Notes under the pieces: generated by a model
Told to the model about the DNA's origin: nothing
Database searches by the model: none
The model's input: the letters and a program-made list of their open reading frames with translations, nothing else
Part shown: positions 1-6,414 of the stretch, one piece after another
Position numbering within the stretch: the stretch's first letter is position 1
Layout: each line of letters begins with the position of its first letter
Program-made: the position numbers and the translations under genes
Source: an uncultured Oscillospiraceae bacterium
Lineage (GTDB): Bacteria; Bacillota; Clostridia; Oscillospirales; Acutalibacteraceae
Direction: 5' to 3'
Assembly (NCBI GenBank): GCA_900555545.1
Contig: USLQ01000018.1
Coordinates: 1-9,298, forward strand
DNA: 9,298 nucleotides

Positions 1-173
1 CCAAGGCTCCCTCTTTTGGGGCAATAAATCAAGGAAGAGAACCCATTGGGCTGACAACCGGTGACTTTCACCTTTCCCTTGGCCCCTTTTTCGGAACGCC
101 GGGGGCGGCGTTCCCTACGAGGGATTGTGCAGATTTTTGGGCGGCGTTCCCTACGAGGTTGAGCTTTCTGTAA
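1..173. other. Left-edge intergenic or 3' region with short inverted repeats
   Basis: No convincing gene is visible here. One + strand frame (from base 3) is open from the window edge to a TAA at 171-173, directly before the terminator at 174. It could be the last 56 codons of an upstream gene, but its translation is low-complexity and repeats GAAFPTR only because of the DNA direct repeat, so I regard it as probably non-coding. Short inverted repeats are present: CCC-ATT-GGG at 42-50, GGTGA-CTT-TCACC at 60-72, and GGAACGCC (93-100) with GGCGTTCC (107-114). The opening bases (AAGGCTCCCTC) resemble the edge of dispersed intergenic repeats I associate with gut Firmicutes; that resemblance is from memory. 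Confidence 0.4.
103..158. repeat. Exact 20-bp direct repeat, two copies
   Basis: The 20-mer GGGCGGCGTTCCCTACGAGG occurs at 103-122 and again, identically, at 139-158, with 16 bp between the copies. The first copy also forms the right arm of an 8-bp inverted repeat (93-100 with 107-114). Two exact copies in GC-rich sequence beside an AT-rich promoter region look like a dispersed intergenic element rather than coding sequence. No transposase or long terminal inverted repeat accompanies it. Confidence 0.75.
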
Positions 174-199
174 CTTCCCTGTGTCAGGGGAGTCTTTTT
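174..199 (+). terminator. Rho-independent terminator of an upstream transcript
   Basis: CTTCCCTG (174-181) pairs with CAGGGGAG (185-192) through 8 bp including one G-U, closed by a TGT triloop. A173-T193 can add a ninth pair. A run of five T follows at 195-199. The orientation terminates transcription entering from the left edge, so an upstream + strand gene probably lies just outside the window. Confidence 0.6.
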
Positions 200-348
200 G
201 CATTGTACAAACTCCCGCCCTGTGCCCTTACAAAAACGACAAAAAAAGATATAAAACTATTGATTATAGTGAATGAATATCGATTTGCTTGAAAAATCGC
301 ACAGAGCTGGATTAATGTGGAAAAATAATAAATAAAATTTACAAAAAC

Positions 349-378
349 TTGATTCGATTTTCTACATCGAGTTATAAA
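349..378 (+). promoter_or_regulatory. Possible secondary sigma-A promoter
   Basis: TTGATT at 349-354 and TATAAA at 373-378 are separated by 18 bp in strongly AT-rich sequence. An inverted pair TCGAT (354-358) and ATCGA (366-370) sits in its spacer. It would be a tandem promoter about 49 bp upstream of the better match at 398-427. AT-rich DNA produces such matches easily, so this is tentative. Confidence 0.3.
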
Positions 379-397
379 AGAATTATTCTTCACATCG

Positions 398-427
398 TTG
401 ACTTTTAAAAGTTGGCGGTTGTATAAT
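398..427 (+). promoter_or_regulatory. Sigma-A promoter for the giant secreted protein
   Basis: A -35 box TTGACT (398-403) and a perfect -10 box TATAAT (422-427) are separated by 18 bp. Transcription should begin near 433-435, giving a leader of roughly 240 nt before the GTG start at 676. The next gene on this strand is the giant secreted protein, so this is its most likely promoter. An 8-bp perfect inverted repeat overlaps the end of the -10 box and may be an operator. Confidence 0.8.
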
Positions 428-468
428 GAATTTGTAAAGTGAATATGGAAATTTTGTATCCAAATTCA
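427..468. promoter_or_regulatory. 8-bp perfect inverted repeat at the start site, possible operator
   Basis: TGAATTTG at 427-434 is the exact reverse complement of CAAATTCA at 461-468, with 26 bp between the arms. The left arm begins on the last base of the -10 box and runs to the expected start of transcription. Most of that arm would therefore not be in the RNA, which favours a DNA-level operator over an RNA hairpin. The same octamer CAAATTCA recurs at 647-654, just before the RBS. No regulator is assigned. Confidence 0.35.
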
Positions 469-675
469 ACCGACCAGGGACAGCTTGCTGCCCGGGATTT
501 ATGATCTGGCGGGCGGGGGCGGACTTATGCGGCGTTGGCAGCCGAAGCGACCCCACCTGATGTCGTTTTGGCCGGCCGCGGGGGGAACGAGCTCCGGATG
601 GAGCGGTGTTCGACGTTGAGGAGGCAGGAGGACCGGAAGCACTTTGCAAATTCATTTTTGAAAGGAGAATAATTT
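434..675 (+). promoter_or_regulatory. Long structured 5' leader of the giant secreted protein mRNA
   Basis: The stretch between the predicted transcription start and the GTG at 676 is much more GC-rich than the promoter and can fold into several hairpins. GGG-A-CAG (477-483) pairs with CTG-CCC (488-493). GCCGAAGCGA (541-550) pairs along all 10 bases, two of them G-U, with TCGTTTTGGC (563-572) around a 12-nt loop. GAAC (585-588) with GTTC (608-611) encloses GCTCC (591-595) with GGAGC (600-604). A G-rich tract (508-522: GG, GGG, GGGGG, GG separated by single C) could form a two-tier quadruplex. I recognise no known riboswitch consensus, and no hairpin is followed by a T-run, so transcription attenuation is not evident. 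A role in mRNA stability or translation is inference. Confidence 0.5.
661..667 (+). promoter_or_regulatory. Ribosome binding site fixing the GTG start at 676
   Basis: AAAGGAG lies 8 nt upstream of the GTG at 676. No other start in this frame has a comparable site, and the GTG opens directly into a canonical signal peptide, so this motif decides the start. Confidence 0.85.
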
Positions 676-3600
676 GTGAAAGTAAAAAAACGTGTGCTCA
701 GTGCCGTCCTCGCGGCCACAATGCTTGTCACGAGCCTGAGCGCGGGACTTTCCGCATTGGCGGCGTCTACGGACGACTACCAGGCGCTTGCTGATGCATT
801 GCAGGCGGACGGTGTCACCAACGCTACTTGGGCGAGCCCGACAAACTACCGTGTCGTCCAGGAAGATCCGACAGGCGACATTGAGGTCGCGGCCGAGGCG
901 TTCTGGAAGATCGCCTCCGACTTGGCCTCTAGCCATTCGACTGCCGGACAGGATAACGACTACAACACTTTGATGCAGATCCGGAATGAGATTCTGGATG
1001 AACTTCAGAGTAACTATGGTTTTACGGGAGACAAGCTCGCCAAGGCGACAGCCGCCCTGAACGCCTTTACGGCGGGACAAGATGGTGCGAACCGGAATCC
1101 TGCATCTGGAGGGAACTGGACTAAGCCGAGTTCCCCTGGGGCACGCACTTACGTATTCGAGATTGTCCGCGGTAATGTTGCCGATGTCCTGATGCAGTAC
1201 AACTCAGCGGCAGAGGTACCGGATACAATCTACACGGGTGTCTCCTATGAATGGTTCCACGATCGCTGGCAAGGCGGTAGTATTTTTAATTACTGGACCA
1301 ATATCTGTCTCAGTGGGTGGGAGAAAAAGAACGCTGGTGCGAACACCGAAGCTCCTACCATGCTCCACGCGTTTAACGACCTGCTGGCGGCCAACTATAA
1401 TGCCGACCTGACGGTGATGGAGCCGGAGGCGCTGGAGAGCCTGTCCTATGAGCTGAACAACAGCGTAACGGGACTCAGCGGTGCTGGCCTGTGGAATACA
1501 GACTTGGTCAATAAGCTCTTTGGCGACTACGACGGTATGGATGGGATTAAAACCTTCATCAACGACGTGGACACCCGCGTTGACATCGCCTATGCGGTGG
1601 AGTATGCTGGGACGATCCGGGATTTGATGGTGGCCAATCCCGACGTGGCGGCGCTCGATCATGACACGCTTGTCTCGATCGATACGCAGATCACGCAGCA
1701 GCTGGCACTGTTCACGCCGCTGACTGAGGATGCGAGAAATGCCGCTCTCGCCGAGCTTGGCATTACGATGGACGAGATCAACACGTATGCCACTTCCGTC
1801 AAGGTTGAGATCGAGATCGACAACCTGACCGGCTACAAGACTGCTGTAGATGCTGTGATCGCCGGTGTTCCGGACGTGAAGGCAGCTACGGATGAACAGC
1901 TGACCGCCGCGCTCGCACAGGCGAAGGAACAGCTGGGCTACATCAATAATTGCACGCAGCAGGCGGCGTTTGACGCCGTCTTTGGCGAAGCCGGTACGGA
2001 TTACATCACGACCTTCATCCATGATGTTCAGGTGGAGATGGATGTCCGTGAGCTGGAATCTGGCCTTACGAATTACGGCGAATACTTTGCAGCTCACATG
2101 GAGGACAACCTGACCCTGATCGATACGGCCACGCTGATCGACAGTTACCGCACGCCCGACCAGGCGAAGTTTGCGGAGCTGGCCGATTATGAGCGCGATG
2201 CCATCGACGCAGTCTATGGCCCTGAGTGGTACGATGAGGTCGCGGCATACATTGCCTCCATCGACACCGTTCTGACTGACCGCGTGGTTGAGCAGATCAA
2301 TACGGCGTACGAGAATTACACGGACGTCGGCGCGATCAGCAACCTCAACTTCCGCTCTGTGAAGGACGCTATGGATGCGGTGGAAACCCGTATCATCAAT
2401 GAGGTGCTCGGCGGTACGCTGCCGGAGGACGCCGCTGCGAAGTATGCGCAGTTTGAAAGCTACAAGGCCGAGTATGACGCGTTTGTCGCAAGCAAGGGCT
2501 TGGCCAACTGGCAGAAGTCCGAGGTTGAGTACCCGACCCGCGAGATCATGGCGGGCGATGTCGCTCGTGTCGAGGGCGAGGAGTACGAAGTCACTGCCGA
2601 GAAACTCGACACGGTCATCAACAGCCTTGACGGCCTGATGCAGAATCCGGAAGTCGGCAACCTGCTTGCTGGCCTTGGTGTGACCGGGATTGAGGGCGCG
2701 ATCAGTGATCTGATTAAAGGCGCGATTAGCGATAACCTGTACACCGATCAGATGGTCAACACGATCATTTCTAGCGTTTACGGAATTCTGGTCTCTGCGA
2801 TGACCACCATTGACCTTGGGACTCTTCAGGGCCTTCTTGACGCGGTTGGCGGCATTGAGGACATCTTGGCGGATATTGACGTTGTCTTTACGCCGGGCAC
2901 TGTTGCGCCATATATGCATGGTGAGCTGTATCCCGAGGCCAAGGCGGCAATGGAAGCGGCTGGTTCCAGCTGGGACAACTATGACATGAACGTCACGTGG
3001 CACGTTACGGATCGTGAGAGCTTTGTGAATGCTGTTAGCTATGGTTTATGTGGCCTGCAGACAGTGCTTCGCCCGTTGCTTTCGAGTAGCTCTTATTCGG
3101 GGAAGGCATTGTCCATTGCCGATGTGAATATCGAGGCTGTCAATATGTATGGCAATGATATCTTGCCGCTCCTGAAGTTACTGGGCTGCGAAAATGTCAT
3201 GACGGCCGAGGAGTACAACAATACCAGCCGTGGTGACGGAAATGCGCTGTGGTCACAGGATCTACTCCCGCCTATCCTGAATCCGCTGCTCGAATTTGTT
3301 GAGGGGTTGGCGGATGCGCCTGTATCAACGCTTCTGGACGTACTGCCTAAGTTGGCTTACGTGATGGATTTCGATCTGATTACGCAGCACCTTCAGAACA
3401 TCAATATCAACATTACAATCAAAGCACTCTTTGGACTTGTTAATGTTAACGTTCTTCAAGAGGCACTTAAAACCACTAACCTGTATGGGATTTTGATGTC
3501 TGATACAGTTGGATTGAACCTGAATCCGGCTATTTTCAATGACGTTAACGAGCTGATCAAGATGGTGCTCGGTCTCGTCGCGCCGGATGCAAATCTGGTT

Positions 3601-6129
3601 CTTCCGACGATCGATCAGGCCTATCTGGCGAGCCTTGGCACGCTGACGAAGGATGGCGATGGCTATCTCACCTATGCGACCGACAAACCCGCAGTCCTGC
3701 TCGCAGTCCTGCGTTACGTACTCGGCATGGTGGGCGATGCGGACTTCATGGATGCCCTGTTTGCCCTGATCGGCCAGATGACCGGCTCCGAGATCGCCCT
3801 GGGCGACGATGTGATGAATATCATCACCGGCCTTGGGACCAATCCGGATGGCGTGATCTGCGCCCTGACGGAGCTCTTCGTGCCGCAGGAGTACGCCGCA
3901 CAGGAGTACACCTACAAGTATGCCCCGGCATCTGTCGATGATGAGGGCAACCTGCTTCCGCTCAATACGGTTGAGTACAGTGAAAACTGGACCAAGGAGG
4001 AAGCTCAGTACATTGCCGACAACCTCGATGAGTTTGTCGACAACATGATGACCATCCTCGGCGGCGCCGACATGCCCGGCCTTGGCGACTTGATCCGCAG
4101 CTACATCGCGGATGAGTTCTACACCAACGAGATGATCAACACGATTGTGATCACCATTCGCGATGCGCTGAATGGTATCGGCATCGATCTTGCCCCGATC
4201 CTGGATCTGGTCGATGTGGATCTGAGCAGCTGGAACAGTGTGACGGAGTCTACCAACTGGGGCGTTGTCCCGGGTGACAGCATCACATTTGCGGCTGGCC
4301 TGTCTGAGGCGCTTTCGCCGCTGACGCCGCTCCTTTCCTTCCTGCTGACGGGCGAGGATATCTCCGTGCTCGGCACCGTTACGGCCAACGGCTATAACGG
4401 CTACCAGAACGGTATCGTCCCGCTGCTGGAGAACCTGGGCTGCAACCCGGCGTTTATCCACTCCTATGATGAGTACGTCCTTCATGTCAACCAGGATCCG
4501 AGCCGCGCGCTCAACGACATCCTCAACCCGATCCTGTATCTGGTGGATCGCATCTATCAGAACCCGATCGATACGATCATCGACATCCTGCCGAACCTGC
4601 TGTACTTCATTGACTGCGGTGGGCTCACCACGGCGATCAAGAACGTTGCCCAGTCGGCGTTTGTCCTGCTCGATACAGTCCGTCCAATCTACAACATCAG
4701 CTTTGACCTGAATTTCAACCTGCAGCAGATTCTTGTTGACCTGCTTGCAAACCTTGAGGTTGGCGGCCAGAAGCTGAACCTGAAGATCCCGTTCCTGAAC
4801 GATCTGAGCCTGCTCATGGTCGGTACGGTGACCCCGTATGACTCCAAGTCTGATCTGCAGCCCTACTACATGCTGATGAACACGGATAAAGCTGACTTTG
4901 TCACAGTTCTGATGCGCAATGTGGTGGACCTGCTCTTCTATCAGGAGAACCAGAAGGTCATCACGGATCTGATCGCAAATCAGGCCGGCCTGGATCAGGA
5001 GACGGCGGATTCCCTGCTGGAGATCTTCAACACGTTCGCGACGATGTACCAGGAGGACAACGGCGTTGACAAGATCCTGCATGCTGCGTATGTGATCTTC
5101 CAGACCACACACGAGACTGCGGGCGGCGCCCTCACCGATATCAAGGACTTCAATGAGCGCTGGAGCGCTGTCTTTGAGACGCTTCAGAGTCAGGGCGGCT
5201 TCCTGGCAGACTTTGCGGATTGGGCCGACGGCGTACTGGATTTCCTGTCCTTCGGTCTCATCACGGGCGACGGTGTTGGCACAAGCGGTTTGATCGACTT
5301 CTTTGAGCGCCTTGTGGCGTTCTTCCAGGGGAAGATCACCGATGTGAGCATCGACCGCACCTCCGCCGATATGCTCGTCGGCGAGCAGACCACGCTGAGC
5401 TTGAGCTTCAAGCCGGTTACGGTCAAGAATAAGAACGCGGCCTGGACTTCCTCGAATGAGCGCGTAGCAACGGTTGAGAACGGTGTCGTCACTGCCGTCG
5501 GCGTTGGCGATACGGAGATTAAGGCTACCACAGAGGATGGCGGATTTGTCGTCAGCTGTGTGGTTCGCGTCCGTGCCAACAAGGCTGATCTGAATGCGGC
5601 GATCGCGAAGGTCGAGGGAACGACGCTCACCGAGGATCAGCTGGCGCAGATCAACGATGTCTTGGCGACGGCCAAGGAGGTTGCGGCTAATGAGCTGGCC
5701 TCTCAGGATTCTGTCAACGAGGCATGTGCGGCCCTGCTGGATGCGTTCAATGCGCTTGACCTTGGCACGCCTGTGACGGCTGTTACCATCACGCAGAATG
5801 GGGCTCCTGTGGGCGAAATCGTCTATCAGAAAGTCTCCTGGATGAAGAAGTGGAACAGCACGCCTGTGACGCTTGGCGTCCAGATCAACGGCGGCGAGCT
5901 TGGGATCGATGATGTCAAGCGCGTCAGCTGGGAGTATGCCGACTGGTCCGTCGATAAGCCGGAAGCGGACATCGAGCCCAACGGAATGGAAGCTACCATC
6001 CGCGCGAAGAACAGCGTGATTGGCGCACATTCCTGCTGGATTCAGGTGACCGTTGAGGATGCGTACGGCTATACCGTAACGTCCAACCCGGTCAAGGTTC
6101 GTTTCTACAACTACGACTGGCAGAAATAA
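676..6129 (+). CDS. Giant secreted repeat protein with BIG2-like Ig domain (1817 aa)
   Basis: This is probably an extracellular surface or released protein; no enzymatic function is recognisable. Residues 1-30 form a signal peptide: basic K2-R6, a hydrophobic core, and A27-L28-A29 before the likely cleavage site. A unique N-terminal region (about 31-227) rich in Trp, Tyr and Asn is followed by five helical repeats of about 77 residues (about 228-612). Two diverged copies of a large Leu/Ile/Asp-rich helical module come next (about 640-1069 and 1104-1480). After them are a BIG2-like Ig domain (about 1556-1633, with the WTSSNERVATVENGVVTA core), a FIVAR-like helical segment (about 1636-1695) and a beta-rich C-terminal domain ending FYNYDWQK. 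There is no LPxTG motif, C-terminal transmembrane helix or SLH repeat. BIG2 and FIVAR domains are common in carbohydrate-binding or adhesive surface proteins of Firmicutes, so an adhesin or scaffold role is inference. The start is GTG behind AAAGGAG. The stop TAA is followed immediately by TAG. It is a single-gene unit between its own promoter and terminator. Confidence 0.9.
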   Translation: MKVKKRVLSAVLAATMLVTSLSAGLSALAASTDDYQALADALQADGVTNATWASPTNYRVVQEDPTGDIEVAAEAFWKIASDLASSHSTAGQDNDYNTLMQIRNEILDELQSNYGFTGDKLAKATAALNAFTAGQDGANRNPASGGNWTKPSSPGARTYVFEIVRGNVADVLMQYNSAAEVPDTIYTGVSYEWFHDRWQGGSIFNYWTNICLSGWEKKNAGANTEAPTMLHAFNDLLAANYNADLTVMEPEALESLSYELNNSVTGLSGAGLWNTDLVNKLFGDYDGMDGIKTFINDVDTRVDIAYAVEYAGTIRDLMVANPDVAALDHDTLVSIDTQITQQLALFTPLTEDARNAALAELGITMDEINTYATSVKVEIEIDNLTGYKTAVDAVIAGVPDVKAATDEQLTAALAQAKEQLGYINNCTQQAAFDAVFGEAGTDYITTFIHDVQVEMDVRELESGLTNYGEYFAAHMEDNLTLIDTATLIDSYRTPDQAKFAELADYERDAIDAVYGPEWYDEVAAYIASIDTVLTDRVVEQINTAYENYTDVGAISNLNFRSVKDAMDAVETRIINEVLGGTLPEDAAAKYAQFESYKAEYDAFVASKGLANWQKSEVEYPTREIMAGDVARVEGEEYEVTAEKLDTVINSLDGLMQNPEVGNLLAGLGVTGIEGAISDLIKGAISDNLYTDQMVNTIISSVYGILVSAMTTIDLGTLQGLLDAVGGIEDILADIDVVFTPGTVAPYMHGELYPEAKAAMEAAGSSWDNYDMNVTWHVTDRESFVNAVSYGLCGLQTVLRPLLSSSSYSGKALSIADVNIEAVNMYGNDILPLLKLLGCENVMTAEEYNNTSRGDGNALWSQDLLPPILNPLLEFVEGLADAPVSTLLDVLPKLAYVMDFDLITQHLQNININITIKALFGLVNVNVLQEALKTTNLYGILMSDTVGLNLNPAIFNDVNELIKMVLGLVAPDANLVLPTIDQAYLASLGTLTKDGDGYLTYATDKPAVLLAVLRYVLGMVGDADFMDALFALIGQMTGSEIALGDDVMNIITGLGTNPDGVICALTELFVPQEYAAQEYTYKYAPASVDDEGNLLPLNTVEYSENWTKEEAQYIADNLDEFVDNMMTILGGADMPGLGDLIRSYIADEFYTNEMINTIVITIRDALNGIGIDLAPILDLVDVDLSSWNSVTESTNWGVVPGDSITFAAGLSEALSPLTPLLSFLLTGEDISVLGTVTANGYNGYQNGIVPLLENLGCNPAFIHSYDEYVLHVNQDPSRALNDILNPILYLVDRIYQNPIDTIIDILPNLLYFIDCGGLTTAIKNVAQSAFVLLDTVRPIYNISFDLNFNLQQILVDLLANLEVGGQKLNLKIPFLNDLSLLMVGTVTPYDSKSDLQPYYMLMNTDKADFVTVLMRNVVDLLFYQENQKVITDLIANQAGLDQETADSLLEIFNTFATMYQEDNGVDKILHAAYVIFQTTHETAGGALTDIKDFNERWSAVFETLQSQGGFLADFADWADGVLDFLSFGLITGDGVGTSGLIDFFERLVAFFQGKITDVSIDRTSADMLVGEQTTLSLSFKPVTVKNKNAAWTSSNERVATVENGVVTAVGVGDTEIKATTEDGGFVVSCVVRVRANKADLNAAIAKVEGTTLTEDQLAQINDVLATAKEVAANELASQDSVNEACAALLDAFNALDLGTPVTAVTITQNGAPVGEIVYQKVSWMKKWNSTPVTLGVQINGGELGIDDVKRVSWEYADWSVDKPEADIEPNGMEATIRAKNSVIGAHSCWIQVTVEDAYGYTVTSNPVKVRFYNYDWQK
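1357..2511 (+). repeat. Five tandem helical repeats of about 77 residues inside the giant protein
   Basis: Units begin near residues 228, 305, 382, 458 and 536, so the spacing is 76-78 residues. Each has a similar order: an opening helix, a segment such as NPDVAALDHDTLVSI, VPDVKAATDEQLTAAL or EDNLTLIDTATLIDSY, a mid-helix rich in Ala and Asp with an FG or YG turn (DAVFGEAG, DAVYGPEW), and a closing helix such as FINDVDTRVDI, YATSVKVEIEI, FIHDVQVEMDV or YIASIDTVLTD. The fifth unit is the most diverged. The similarity is at protein level, not DNA, so the duplication is old. A rod-like helical bundle is the likely structure (inference). Confidence 0.65.
2593..3882 (+). repeat. Large helical module, copy A, in the giant protein
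   Basis: Residues about 640-1069 share ordered landmarks with copy B (3985-5115). These are LYTDQMVNTI (from 688), a W at 775, PLLKLLGC (Cys 838), ILNPLLEFVEG, LLDVLPKLAYVMD (Pro 891) and TDKPAVLLAVLRYVL (Asp 1003). The offset to copy B falls from 460 to 420, 418, 415 and 401 residues along the module. Copy A therefore carries extra sequence distributed along it, including the INININITIKALF stretch. DNA identity is low. Confidence 0.65.
3985..5115 (+). repeat. Large helical module, copy B, in the giant protein
   Basis: Residues about 1104-1480 match copy A in order: FYTNEMINTI (from 1148), W1195, PLLENLGC (Cys 1256), ILNPILYLVD, IIDILPNLLYFID (Pro 1306) and TDKADFVTVLMRNVV (Asp 1404). Copy B is more compact than copy A and has the GC-rich codon use typical of the rest of the gene. 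The shared cysteine after LG and the conserved LP turn are the best anchors for aligning the two copies. Confidence 0.65.
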
Positions 6130-6159
6130 TAGCGGAAAAGTCCCGCGCTAAATAACAGG

Positions 6160-6191
6160 CGCCCCGCCACGAGAGTGGCGGGGCGTTTTTT
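6160..6191 (+). terminator. Strong rho-independent terminator after the giant gene
   Basis: CGCCCCGCCAC (6160-6170) and GTGGCGGGGCG (6175-6185) form a perfect 11-bp GC-rich stem capped by a GAGA tetraloop (GNRA type). Six T follow (6186-6191). It lies 30 nt after the TAA at 6127-6129 and separates the giant gene from the regulator-transporter unit. Confidence 0.95.
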
Positions 6192-6223
6192 GTGCCTTTT
6201 TCTGCGATTTGCCCTTGTCAACA

Positions 6224-6234
6224 GTGATTATCAC
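6224..6234. promoter_or_regulatory. 11-bp palindrome, possible operator
   Basis: GTGATTATCAC is a perfect palindrome of two 5-bp arms around a central T, 56 bp upstream of the -35 box at 6291. ROK repressors often bind AT-rich symmetric sites near their own promoters, so it is a candidate autoregulatory site. That is inference from position only. Confidence 0.25.
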
Positions 6235-6290
6235 CAAAAAACAGCGCAAAAGATTGGAATTAAAAACTCGGGAATTTCCTGAAAGCGGGA

Positions 6291-6319
6291 TTGACGTCCG
6301 TTATAAAAAGGCTTAAAAT
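6291..6319 (+). promoter_or_regulatory. Sigma-A promoter for the ROK-symporter unit
   Basis: TTGACG (6291-6296) and TAAAAT (6314-6319) are separated by an ideal 17 bp. Transcription should begin near 6326, which leaves either the GTG at 6349 or the ATG at 6415 usable. It is the best promoter match between the terminator at 6160-6191 and the regulator. Confidence 0.75.
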
Positions 6320-6414
6320 ATCTTTTAACACCGGGTATCAAAAGTGGCGTGTCCCAAAATCATGCTGAAAATTGTGGACGCCATCTGTTCTATTGCGGGG
6401 TGAAAAGTGTTACG

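Larger units (their letters stand above)
6192..6348. other. Intergenic region before the ROK-symporter unit
   Basis: AT-rich and without a gene. It holds an 11-bp palindrome (6224-6234), a second short symmetric site GGAATTTCC (6271-6279) and the promoter at 6291-6319. Either symmetric site could be an operator for the downstream regulator, but neither is long enough to be convincing alone. Confidence 0.5.

Noticed and set aside
103..158. Two spaced identical repeats considered as a CRISPR remnant
   Set aside because: Only two copies with a 16-bp gap, the repeat is too short and GC-biased, there is no third unit, and no cas gene is present.
184..393. 69-codon - strand frame in the AT-rich promoter region
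   Set aside because: It starts at a GTG without an RBS, runs against a well-formed promoter and reads as Phe/Ile-rich AT-driven sequence.
570..577. GGCCGGCC palindrome in the leader
   Set aside because: A short palindrome expected in GC-rich sequence. It lies partly inside a better hairpin (541-572) and gives no independent evidence of function.
606..794. 62-codon + strand frame starting in the leader and overlapping the giant gene
   Set aside because: It starts at a GTG with no clear RBS, overlaps the signal peptide coding region in another frame and has no recognisable sequence. A 5-codon frame from TTG 644 ending at 661 is likewise too weak to call a leader peptide.
1204..3003. 599-codon open frame on the - strand opposite the giant gene
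   Set aside because: Same cause. It covers only codon-biased sequence, and the composition (Arg, Val, Asp, His) is typical of an antisense shadow.
3325..6030. 901-codon open frame on the - strand opposite the giant gene
   Set aside because: It is a shadow of the strong codon bias of the + strand gene, which rarely uses codons that read as stops on the opposite strand. The translation is Arg/His/Asp/Ile-rich with no domain, and there is no sensible RBS or promoter.
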